Shown piece by piece: positions 5,972 to 12,958 of a DNA stretch of 16,509 bases. Numbering within the stretch: the first letter of the stretch is position 1; each line of letters starts with the position of its first letter. The translations under genes and the position numbers were made by a program. The stretch comes from UBA6626 sp963579995 (GTDB taxonomy: Bacteria > Planctomycetota > Phycisphaerae > Phycisphaerales > Phycisphaeraceae), in the NCBI GenBank assembly GCA_963579995.1, contig CAUZIY010000060.1, positions 1 through 16,509 of the forward strand, read 5' to 3'. The notes under the pieces were generated by a model. The model saw only the letters and a list, made by a program, of their open reading frames with translations. It did no database searches and was not told the DNA's origin.

Positions 5972-6982
5972 ATGATTGTGGTGATGCAGGCGGATGCGAC
6001 AAAAAAGCAAGTGGAGCATGTGGTTCATTTGGTGCAAGAAATGGGACTTAAGGATCATGTGATTGTCGGCACGGATCTGACGGTGGTTGCCGTGATCGGT
6101 GAGGATCGTCGTAAGGACAAAGGGACATTGGAGCAGGCTCCGGGCGTCGATCGTGTTGTGCCCATATTGGCGCCTTATAAGATTGCCGCTCGCGAGGCCA
6201 AGGCGGACCGCACACAGGTAAAAATCGGCGCTGATTGTCTAGTGGGTGGCAAACAAGTGCCGGTGATTGCCGGCCCATGCAGCGTGGAGGGTGAGCAGGC
6301 GATTCTGGATATGGCCCAGCAGGTCAAGGACGCAGGTGCCACAGCCCTGCGCGGTGGGGCATTTAAGCCGCGGACCAACCCATATTCGTTTCAAGGGTTT
6401 GGTGAGGATGGACTTAAGATGCTTGCCGCTGCGCGTGACATGACCGGGTTGGCTGTTGTGACTGAAGTGCTCACGCCATCAGAAGTTGATTTGGTCGAGA
6501 AGTATGCCGATTGTTTCCAGATCGGAACGCGTAATGCTCAGAACTTTAAACTGCTTGAGGCAGTGGGAAAGAGCACCAAGCCCGTGTTGTACAAACGCGG
6601 TATGTCAATGACCATTGATGAGTACTTGCAGGCAACTGAATATATTCTTGCATCGGGCAATCTCAACGTAATTTTGTGTGAGCGGGGTATTCGTACATTT
6701 GAAGACCATACGCGAAACACGCTGAGTATTTCTGCTGTGCCCGAACTGCATCATCGTAGTCACCTGCCGGTAGTGGTCGATCCATCACAGGGGACGGGAT
6801 ATGCCCGGTTGGTTCCGCCAATGTGCCGGGCCGCCGTGGCGGGCGGTGCCGATGGCTTGATTATTGAGGTTCACAGTGACCCTGAGCACGCGATGACCGA
6901 TGGCGCGCAGTCAATTACGCCCACGGTGCTTGCGGAGATCATGCCCTCGTTATTGGCAATTAGTGATTTGGTCCGGCAGTGA
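5972..6982 (+). CDS. aroF: 3-deoxy-7-phosphoheptulonate (DAHP) synthase, type I-beta with ferredoxin-like regulatory domain
   Basis: Condenses phosphoenolpyruvate with erythrose 4-phosphate in the first step of the shikimate pathway. Of 336 residues, about 1-65 form the ferredoxin-like (ACT-like) domain that mediates feedback inhibition in the Thermotoga enzyme. The barrel follows, with AGPCSVE (100-106; metal ligand Cys103), GGAFKPRTNPYSFQG (128-142), IGTRNAQNFKLL (184-195), LYKRG (206-210), and CERGIRTFE (236-244). Glu299 in IIEVH and Asp310 in TDGAQS are further metal ligands. Where the family normally has DPSH, this protein reads DPSQ (Gln273, codon CAG at 6788-6790), so the fourth metal ligand is changed. 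AGGAG at 5958-5962 lies nine bases before the ATG. An attenuator precedes the gene. The assignment is firm despite the substitution. Confidence 0.95.
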   Translation: MIVVMQADATKKQVEHVVHLVQEMGLKDHVIVGTDLTVVAVIGEDRRKDKGTLEQAPGVDRVVPILAPYKIAAREAKADRTQVKIGADCLVGGKQVPVIAGPCSVEGEQAILDMAQQVKDAGATALRGGAFKPRTNPYSFQGFGEDGLKMLAAARDMTGLAVVTEVLTPSEVDLVEKYADCFQIGTRNAQNFKLLEAVGKSTKPVLYKRGMSMTIDEYLQATEYILASGNLNVILCERGIRTFEDHTRNTLSISAVPELHHRSHLPVVVDPSQGTGYARLVPPMCRAAVAGGADGLIIEVHSDPEHAMTDGAQSITPTVLAEIMPSLLAISDLVRQ

Positions 6983-7008
6983 GCGTGAGGTAGTAGTTTT
7001 TCTTGCGG

Positions 7009-7953
7009 CTATGGCTGTAAAATGTCAATCAGGCCCAAGCCTGCAAGTACCAAGCTGATAATTCCGTTGACTGTGAAGAAGGCGATATGAATATGTTGCC
7101 TTTTCCCTCCCCAGACCAGCGTATGTTCGATTATCAAGAGGATGGCGACGATCGTAACTGCGATTGTAAAGTTGGTGCCCAGGATGTGACTGTTCCCGGT
7201 AAGCCAGGCTAATGAAACGATGCTTACCGCATGCAGTATCCGACTGATCCACATCGCCCGACTTGTCCCGAGGTTGGCCGGCATTGAAAAGGTACCTGTC
7301 ATTCGGTCGATTTCGATGTCTTGAAGTGCGTAAATAATATCGAATCCCCCAACCCAGCACGCCACCATGACAGCCAGAAGATAGGGTTCGATCGTGGTGA
7401 GATACCGTGGCTCAATGGCAAGGGCCGCAGCCAATGGGCTGATCGCCAGTACGCCACCTAGGACAAGATGGCAGCACCATGTAAAGCGCTTGGTAAAGCT
7501 GTAGCTATATAGCGATGCTAGAACCAGTGGGCTGAGAGCTAGCGGCCATGGATTGGCGTAGAGCAGCCAAAACCCGCCCGACATGGCGACAAACATGACG
7601 CTACAGACCACCACTGTCCGCCATGCGAATCTCTGGCCAAGACGTCCAGTGGGGATTGCGCGGTTCGCAGTGCGGGGATTAAGTTTGTCATAGGTAGCAT
7701 CGGCCATCCGATTTGTGGTCATCGCAATCGTGCGGGCAAAAACCATGCACATGATGACTAAGGCTACTTCGCCGATTTGAGGTAGATCGCCCATGTGTGA
7801 TGCTGCAAGAAAAGATGACAGTAAAGCGAACGGTAATGCAAAAACGGTGTGGCTGATCTTGATGTCGCGTGCTAAATGTCCCAGTGAACTGAGCCATTTT
7901 TCGTCGGCAGTGCAGTGTGGTTGATTGTTTGATGTTACGGTTGCTTGTGTCAT
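7009..7953 (-). CDS. UbiA-family polyprenyltransferase, probably quinone biosynthesis (MqnP-like)
   Basis: Integral membrane enzyme that transfers a polyprenyl chain to an aromatic acid. The two metal-diphosphate motifs are present: NRMADATYD within TTNRMADATYDKLNPRTANR, and YALQDIEIDR in the second half. About eight or nine hydrophobic helices are visible. The pattern HTVFALPFALLSSF near the N-terminus is typical of the group annotated as putative 4-hydroxybenzoate prenyltransferase. In bacteria with the futalosine menaquinone route this is MqnP. The ubiX gene lies immediately upstream, which supports a quinone role. I chose the ATG at 7951-7953 (314 residues; GGGGA a few bases upstream). 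ATGs at 7992 and 8055 add only a polar tail, and the last would overlap ubiX by 55 bases. Which quinone is made cannot be read from this window. Confidence 0.82.
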   Translation of the reverse strand: MTQATVTSNNQPHCTADEKWLSSLGHLARDIKISHTVFALPFALLSSFLAASHMGDLPQIGEVALVIMCMVFARTIAMTTNRMADATYDKLNPRTANRAIPTGRLGQRFAWRTVVVCSVMFVAMSGGFWLLYANPWPLALSPLVLASLYSYSFTKRFTWCCHLVLGGVLAISPLAAALAIEPRYLTTIEPYLLAVMVACWVGGFDIIYALQDIEIDRMTGTFSMPANLGTSRAMWISRILHAVSIVSLAWLTGNSHILGTNFTIAVTIVAILLIIEHTLVWGGKRQHIHIAFFTVNGIISLVLAGLGLIDILQP

Positions 7954-8000
7954 CCTTGGTCCCCGTTGGGTTTGTCTGCCAGGGTTCGCCATGGTGGCGG

Positions 8001-8633
8001 TTAGTTGCGTGGAGTTATATGCGGGGTGCTGGGAGCGGATTTCTGGTTCGACCATTGCATGTCAAGTCCATGATCCACGCCGACCAGGTCAAGTATTCGC
8101 GCAACCACAAAATCAACCAGGTCATCAATCGAATATGGCAGCATGTAGAACCCTGGTGATGCGGGACACACGATGGCGCCGGCTGTTGTGGCCTGCTCCA
8201 TATTCCGGATATCAGTGAGGGCAAGGGGCATCTCACGATGGAGCAAAACGAGGCGGCGCCGTTCTTTGAGTGTGACTGCTGCTGCACGGTGAATCAGGTT
8301 TTGTTGGGATCCGGTGGCAATCGCTGAGAGGGAGTTTGATGAGCATGGTACGACCAACATTCCGTCGTGGATGAACGAGCCGCTTGCCAGTGGCGCACCG
8401 ACATCTTTGAAATGGTGGTACTTGATCAGGTGACTCCGGTCTGGCGTTCCACTTAAGGCATCAAGGTCAACGCCTTCCATGCCTAATTCGTCATGGAGTA
8501 GTCGTTGGCCTAGTGGTGAGACAACCAGGTGGGTTTCGATGTTGGCTGCGGTAAGCAGTTGAATCGTGCGTTGTGCGTAAAGTGCTCCGCTGGCACCGGT
8601 GATACCCACGACCAGTCTTCTTGTGGCGGCCAT
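8001..8633 (-). CDS. ubiX: Flavin prenyltransferase UbiX
   Basis: Joins dimethylallyl phosphate to reduced FMN to make the prenylated flavin cofactor used by UbiD decarboxylases. The protein shows the family blocks: VVGITGASGALYA at the N-terminus, SNSLSAIATG then NLIHRAAAVTLKERRRLVLLHREMPL in the middle, and PASPGFYMLPYSIDDLVDFVVARILD near the end. I used the ATG at 8631-8633 (210 residues), close to the FMN loop as is usual. A GTG at 8651 would add six residues. The prenyltransferase gene follows 47 bases after the stop, so the two probably form a pair. In menaquinone synthesis UbiX and UbiD-type proteins act on the prenylated intermediate. No ubiD is in this window. Confidence 0.93.
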   Translation of the reverse strand: MAATRRLVVGITGASGALYAQRTIQLLTAANIETHLVVSPLGQRLLHDELGMEGVDLDALSGTPDRSHLIKYHHFKDVGAPLASGSFIHDGMLVVPCSSNSLSAIATGSQQNLIHRAAAVTLKERRRLVLLHREMPLALTDIRNMEQATTAGAIVCPASPGFYMLPYSIDDLVDFVVARILDLVGVDHGLDMQWSNQKSAPSTPHITPRN

Positions 8634-8845
8634 TCGCCAATTGTACGTCACCAGGCTGCGGTGGAAAATTGTGGGAAGCCAGGGGTCAGGCCGGGTGAAA
8701 TTGAATCAATGGTCGCAACCGGGATCGGTTCGGATGAAATCCGTTACATGTCATGCTCAAATGTATCAAGTTGCAACTGGATTTTTCGTTTTAGTGTTCT
8801 ACTTTGAGTTAGTGGTAACTACTGTAAAAGTGGGCTTTTTCGATA

Positions 8846-9574
8846 TTAATGGTTCTCTACACGACGTGCTTCTCGCCCTAGTTGCTGATGCAGCAACTCG
8901 TGGGCGGGCATGGCCAGCAACAGGCCTTCAAGTATTTTGATCCGATCCACGTCGATATCCTGTGGGTCCAGCCGTGTCAGGGCAGCATCCCCCATGGCTT
9001 CGCATGCATCCAAAAACCAGTTGGATGCTACGGTCGCCAAACTTACTGGCGGTGATGATAGAGTCGCCTTGTGGCCTGGAGGATCGTTGTTGAAGTTGGT
9101 GAAATCATTTGGTTTCAGCCAGCGGTCAACACAGGCGCGTGGTGGCGCATCGATGGTTACGGTGAGGGTCGAGCCCGGGGATGAGCTTAGTGTCCAGCGG
9201 GGGCAGTCAGATGGATTTTCGGCATAGAGGGCGAGAATAAAACGATCCTGCATTTGTTCGGCAATCAAGCGGGCCATGGCTGGCCTGTGCGGTTGGGTGA
9301 TGATGATGCAGCCAGCAGCTAGATGGTTTATCCATCGTGCCGGGTCATGGGATAGATCGGTGGTCCCGAGGCGAATGGTTGATTCGGCCGCGATCATACG
9401 TCTTTGGCGGCGAGATTCCTGTAGGGGGAGAAGAATCCTTGCGTAGTAGGGCCAGTTGGCTTGCTTGCGGGCCATCGACAGGGCGTGTGTGCAGTCCTTC
9501 TCGCATTGCAGGTAGTCCATGCGAGACAACGCGTTACTGGCCGATTCCATGATCGCATCAAGGTGGGTTGTCAT
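8846..9574 (-). CDS. Conserved-looking hypothetical protein, helical N-terminus
   Basis: I do not recognise a named family. The 242-residue product (from the ATG at 9572-9574) begins with a helical, TPR-like region, including YLQCEKDCTHALSMARK and YYARILLPLQESRRQRR. A mixed region follows with hydrophobic strands, among them CIIITQPHR and RFILALYAE. It ends in a helical tail, LLLAMPAHELLHQQLGREA. There is no signal peptide and no catalytic motif I can name. Codon use resembles its neighbours and the frame is intact, which argues that it is real. A longer frame reaches a GTG at 9652 but adds a poor, basic 26-residue tail. It lies 93 bases downstream of lysC and 212 upstream of ubiX on the same strand; an operon link is uncertain. 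Confidence 0.7.
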   Translation of the reverse strand: MTTHLDAIMESASNALSRMDYLQCEKDCTHALSMARKQANWPYYARILLPLQESRRQRRMIAAESTIRLGTTDLSHDPARWINHLAAGCIIITQPHRPAMARLIAEQMQDRFILALYAENPSDCPRWTLSSSPGSTLTVTIDAPPRACVDRWLKPNDFTNFNNDPPGHKATLSSPPVSLATVASNWFLDACEAMGDAALTRLDPQDIDVDRIKILEGLLLAMPAHELLHQQLGREARRVENH

Positions 9575-9667
9575 GCGAAATATGCGTTTATGGTATTGGT
9601 TGCGGGCAAAGTGGTTGGATGGCAGGCCGCTTGCGGGTGCCAATAGGCACACGCAGATCTGTATTGC

Positions 9668-10984
9668 CTATTCCTGGAAAGTGCTGTAAATGGCGCGGAT
9701 GGCTTTTTCGAAATCACTTGTATGGACGCCCACGATGATGTTAATCTCGCTTGAACCTTGATCGATCATCCGAATATTAACCTCGGTCGAGGATAAAGCG
9801 GCAAAGATTTTGGCGGCCATGCCTGGTGTCTGTGACATCCCACGTCCTACCGTGGCAACCAATGCCATATCTGGGTAAACATCAAGTGAGTCAGGATGGC
9901 ACGAATTGTGGATTTCGACAAGCAATGAATCCAGTTTGTTATTCAACTGGGCGTCGGCGATGACCAGGCTCATGGTGTCAATGCCACTGGGTAGATGTTC
10001 GAAGCTGATATCATGCGTTTCCAGGATGCTGAGCAACCGGCGTGCAAAGCCGATTTCAGCGTTCATTAGCGCCTTTTCCACGGCGATGACCGTGAAATCT
10101 TTACGTCCTGCAATACCTGTGATCGTACCGGTGTGGGCAATAGGTGTTGCTTCGGGGACGATCATGGTCCCCGGATCGTCAGGTTGGTTGGTATTGCGAA
10201 TGTTGACGGGGATTGCTGCTTGGCGAACGGGGAAGATGGCTTCATCGTGCAGAACGCTGGCGCCCATATAGGCCAGCTCGCGCAACTCGCGGTAACTAAG
10301 TACGTCAATGGATTGTGGGTTTTCAATGATATTGGGGTCTGCCATGAGCAATCCCGAGACATCGGTCCAGTTTTCGTATACATCGGCTTGAACGCAGCGT
10401 GCAACGATGGCACCACTGATATCTGACCCGCCTCGGGAGAATGTCTTGATTTGCCCATTGGGAGTCGAACCATAGAAGCCCGGGATGACGGCTTGTTTCA
10501 GTTGTTTTGACCTGTTTTGAAATACTTCATCCGTGCGCTGCATATTAAGTTGACCATTCGAATCGAAATGGATGACCTCTTTGGCATCTACAAATGGCAT
10601 TTCAAGCCAATCGGCCATGATCAGGCCACACAGGTATTCGCCGCGACTGGCCGTATAGTCCGCAGTGGCACCACTACTAATATCATTGCGTATCTGACCA
10701 AGGTGGCATTGAAGGTCCAGGTTAAGCCCCAAATTATCGACGATTTGCTTGTATCGGTCGCTAATCAGTTCGAATGGTTCGTCAAACGATGTCTTCTGGC
10801 TGGCCGTTGAATGGCATAGATACAATAGATCAGTAATCTTGCAATCAGATGGTTCTCGCTTGCCCGGTGCCGAGGGGACGATAAAACGACGATCCGCATC
10901 GTCCTGGACGATGCGTTTAACCTTCTGCATCTGGCCGGTATCGGCTAGGGAAGTACCACCAAATTTGCAGACTTTTGTGCCCAT
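9668..10984 (-). CDS. lysC: Aspartate kinase (LysC-type, two ACT domains)
   Basis: Phosphorylates aspartate in the first step toward lysine, threonine, methionine and diaminopimelate. The 438-residue protein has the kinase signature KFGGTS (7-12), SAPGKR (38-43), the substrate segment TASRGEYLCGLIMADWL (about 111-127), SRGGSDISGA (183-192), and TDVSGLLMADP (207-217). Two ACT domains follow, about 297-358 and 373-438. The second includes VGRGMSQTPGMAAKIFAAL. They are the usual site of feedback inhibition by lysine or threonine. The single-chain layout with SAPGKR resembles the monofunctional group near E. coli LysC more than the alpha/beta overlapping type. The ATG at 10982-10984 starts directly at MGTKVCKFGG; only a weak GGA lies upstream. 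A promoter about 35 bases away reads into it. Confidence 0.94.
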   Translation of the reverse strand: MGTKVCKFGGTSLADTGQMQKVKRIVQDDADRRFIVPSAPGKREPSDCKITDLLYLCHSTASQKTSFDEPFELISDRYKQIVDNLGLNLDLQCHLGQIRNDISSGATADYTASRGEYLCGLIMADWLEMPFVDAKEVIHFDSNGQLNMQRTDEVFQNRSKQLKQAVIPGFYGSTPNGQIKTFSRGGSDISGAIVARCVQADVYENWTDVSGLLMADPNIIENPQSIDVLSYRELRELAYMGASVLHDEAIFPVRQAAIPVNIRNTNQPDDPGTMIVPEATPIAHTGTITGIAGRKDFTVIAVEKALMNAEIGFARRLLSILETHDISFEHLPSGIDTMSLVIADAQLNNKLDSLLVEIHNSCHPDSLDVYPDMALVATVGRGMSQTPGMAAKIFAALSSTEVNIRMIDQGSSEINIIVGVHTSDFEKAIRAIYSTFQE

Positions 10985-11017
10985 GGAATTATGTTCCGGT
11001 GTTTTAATCGGTTGTGT

Positions 11018-11046
11018 AATCTAACGAACCGGGCGTAGATCGTAAA
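11018..11046 (-). promoter_or_regulatory. Candidate promoter of lysC
   Basis: On the minus strand, TTTACG (11041-11046) and TAGATT (11018-11023) are 17 bases apart, each matching four of six consensus bases. Transcription would start near 11011, leaving a leader of about 26 bases. That is too short for a lysine riboswitch. Confidence 0.4.
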
Positions 11047-11222
11047 ACGTTAGGTGATCAGCGGTACGCTATTGGCAAATATGGCCTTGGTCTACACGGT
11101 GGTGGAGCATGATTTTTTCTGGCTGCCCCGTTGCAACTAGATGGCTGGTTGCCTGTATCTTCTGGTGCGCTATGGGGTCATTGGCCGAGGGTTGTCGCGC
11201 TAAATGGCAGATGATTCGAGGG

Positions 11223-11849
11223 CTATGGTAGCTCAAATGTTCCACTGCCTGCCTTTTTAAGGCGGCCGAGTTTAGCGAGTTTGTTCCATACGGTCATGGA
11301 AAAGTTGCTGGGTGGTGTAATGGCACAGATATTGGACTCGCGTCCCATTGTGACATAACGGCTGCCGATTTTTGATTCATCTTCTCGACGCAGTGATTTG
11401 AGTTTTCGCCGAAAGGCTTTGAGGGCCCTTCTTAAATTTGGTTCTTCCAGTGAGTCATGGCCTGCCTCGGTAGCCATCTGGGCACGCATTTGTCCGATTG
11501 TCCGTCCGTCAGATACGGAAATTGCACCTCGTGCTCGCTTTTCGGATGGTGAGGGATCTTTCTTGCCCGTTGATAAAGTGGGTGTTTTGCCCGCATCAAC
11601 TTGGCTAACAAGGGCGGCAAACGCTTCGATATCCCGTTGTTTGACGATGTTTGCCACATGATTTGCATCGACACCCATGCGCATTAAGGCAACCTGGGCA
11701 CGGCTCCACAGTTTGGTTTGTGTCTTGGGATCATCGGTCAGCCAAAGTTCGGCAACAAGATCCGAGATCTTGTTGCTTTGGATCGTGTCGTGATGTTCGT
11801 AGTAGCGTTTGACAATCCCCCGCTGGTGGGGTGTTAGGTCTTTGGCCAT
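11223..11849 (-). CDS. Conserved-looking hypothetical protein with possible winged-helix C-terminus
   Basis: The 208-residue cytoplasmic protein starts MAKDLTPHQRGIVKRYYEHHD. The first 75 residues are helical and charged. A low-complexity linker rich in Ser, Pro and Lys follows (about 85-110). The last 60 residues are basic (FRRKLKSLRREDESK), then SRYVTMGRESNICAITPPS and VWNKLAKLGRLKKAGSGTFEL. The end looks like a helix followed by a beta wing, so nucleic acid binding is possible, but this is only from appearance. I associate such proteins with planctomycetes and know no function. GGAG at 11858-11861 is eight bases before the ATG. A TATAAT lies on the minus strand at about 11892-11897 without a clear -35. 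The gene appears monocistronic. Confidence 0.75.
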   Translation of the reverse strand: MAKDLTPHQRGIVKRYYEHHDTIQSNKISDLVAELWLTDDPKTQTKLWSRAQVALMRMGVDANHVANIVKQRDIEAFAALVSQVDAGKTPTLSTGKKDPSPSEKRARGAISVSDGRTIGQMRAQMATEAGHDSLEEPNLRRALKAFRRKLKSLRREDESKIGSRYVTMGRESNICAITPPSNFSMTVWNKLAKLGRLKKAGSGTFELP

Positions 11850-11962
11850 GGTGAAGACTCCACGGAATCGCGGTTTTTACCTCGTGATATATTATAGCTT
11901 TTTGACAATTTATTTTTCGCTACCCATGGGGAAATGGCTCATGGGCAACAAATGGTCGAAGA

Positions 11963-11990
11963 TCGACAAGCACCGCAGGACGCTTATACT
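11963..11990 (+). promoter_or_regulatory. Promoter of tRNA-Leu
   Basis: TCGACA (11963-11968, five of six consensus) and TATACT (11985-11990, five of six) are 16 bases apart. The start would be near 11997, about 19 bases before the mature tRNA. Confidence 0.55.
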
Positions 11991-12015
11991 TTCCGTGGCA
12001 GGGGTAAGCCATGCA

Positions 12016-12101
12016 GCGGCCGTGGCGGAATTGGCAGACGCGCCAGCTTGAGGTGCTGGTGGGAGTAATATCCCGTGGAGGTTCGAGTCCTCTCGGCCGC
12101 A
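12016..12101 (+). tRNA. tRNA-Leu (anticodon GAG)
   Basis: An 86-base class II tRNA with acceptor GCGGCCG pairing CGGCCGC and anticodon stem CCAGC/GCTGG around the loop TTGAGGT (anticodon GAG). It has a long variable arm (GGGAG...CCC region), a T arm with TTCGAGT, and discriminator A at 12101. CCA is not encoded. Confidence 0.96.
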
Positions 12102-12171
12102 TTGGACTAGGTGGGCATCGTGCTAAAGCCCTATTGCCTCTGGTCCCATCTTCTATGGCCGGGGCGTCAAT

Positions 12172-12735
12172 TTACGACGATATGGTCAGCGGTACCGGTT
12201 GGGGACTGACTTTGTGGGTGGGTTGCAGGGCAATCTGCAGGGGCCGCCGTGGGTGGTCGGAGGGCAGTTGTCCATCATTGTCCACGATTTGTTGGAGGGC
12301 CATGATGCCTTCGAGTAATGTTTCCGGACGTGGGGGGCAGCCCGGGACGTAGACATCAACCGGAATGAACTGGTCAATACCCTGGACAACGGCGTAAGTA
12401 TCGAATACACCGCCGGTCGACGCACAGGCACCCATCGAGATGACCCATTTGGGTTGGGGCATTTGTAGATAGATTCGTTGCAGAACCGGCATCATTTTAA
12501 TGGCAACGCGTCCAGCAACCAGTAGCAAATCACTTTGGCGTGGGCTGAACCGCATCACTTCGGCCCCAAATCGCGCCAAGTCATAACGGCTGGCACCCGT
12601 GGCCATAAGCTCAATTCCGCAACACGCAGTTGCAAATGGCATGGGCCACAGGCTGGATTTGCGGGCCCAGTTGACCACCTTATTGAGTTGGGTGGTGATG
12701 AAAGATTCGTGTGGGAGTGCTGTTTCAAGGCCCAT
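12172..12735 (-). CDS. nuoB: NADH-quinone oxidoreductase subunit B (NuoB)
   Basis: Peripheral-arm subunit of complex I that holds the terminal Fe-S cluster N2 next to the quinone site. From the ATG at 12733-12735 the protein is 187 residues. It carries the four N2 ligands: the tandem Cys38-Cys39 in ATACCGIEL, Cys104 in SMGACASTGG, and Cys133 in VPGCPPRPE. The segment RYDLARFGAEVMRFSPRQSDLLLVAG is also typical. An in-frame ATG at 12834 would add 33 residues unlike the family and has no ribosome site, while GGA lies nine bases before the chosen start. No nuoA precedes it and no nuoC follows, so this copy is separate from the usual nuo operon order. The C-terminal 30 residues are Pro-rich and probably disordered. 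Confidence 0.92.
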   Translation of the reverse strand: MGLETALPHESFITTQLNKVVNWARKSSLWPMPFATACCGIELMATGASRYDLARFGAEVMRFSPRQSDLLLVAGRVAIKMMPVLQRIYLQMPQPKWVISMGACASTGGVFDTYAVVQGIDQFIPVDVYVPGCPPRPETLLEGIMALQQIVDNDGQLPSDHPRRPLQIALQPTHKVSPQPVPLTISS

Positions 12736-12791
12736 GTCGTCGATCCACTTTCCCGCCGCTGAATGTATTGTCCACGCTATCGAGTGTTGGC

Positions 12792-12822
12792 GGTAGGCCC
12801 GGGGTTGATTCGGATGCCTACC
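12792..12822. repeat. 7-bp inverted repeat upstream of nuoB
   Basis: GGTAGGC (12792-12798) and GCCTACC (12816-12822) are perfect inverted repeats with a 17-base spacer. If nuoB starts at 12735, this would be a hairpin in its 5' untranslated region or an operator. There is no T tract. Confidence 0.3.
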
Positions 12823-12958
12823 TGCCCGATTCATCTTATGCGTTCGTGCTGCTGTGGCAACCGATACCCGGCGTCCTTGGCGGTTTTAGGATGATCCGGG
12901 TGTACAATAACAAATCGGTTATGGCAATTCTTGACTAGATACGAGCTTGTCGGGCAGG

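Noticed and set aside
5828..6058. Minus-strand 76-codon open frame across the attenuator
   Set aside because: Antisense to the leader peptide and aroF start; composition (His-rich) and lack of a ribosome site indicate a shadow.
7954..8055. N-terminal extension of the prenyltransferase overlapping ubiX by 55 bases
   Set aside because: The added residues are polar and unlike the family; an ATG with a better ribosome site lies at 7953.
8652..8845. Promoter or small gene between the hypothetical gene and ubiX
   Set aside because: Several TTG-containing -35-like hexamers occur but none has a convincing -10; no open frame with a ribosome site.
10985..11222. Lysine riboswitch upstream of lysC
   Set aside because: The best promoter leaves only about 26 bases of leader, and I see no conserved aptamer features in the gap.
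11902..11930. TTGACA at 11902-11907 as a plus-strand promoter
   Set aside because: No -10-like sequence 16-18 bases downstream; the tRNA-Leu promoter is clearly the TCGACA/TATACT pair.
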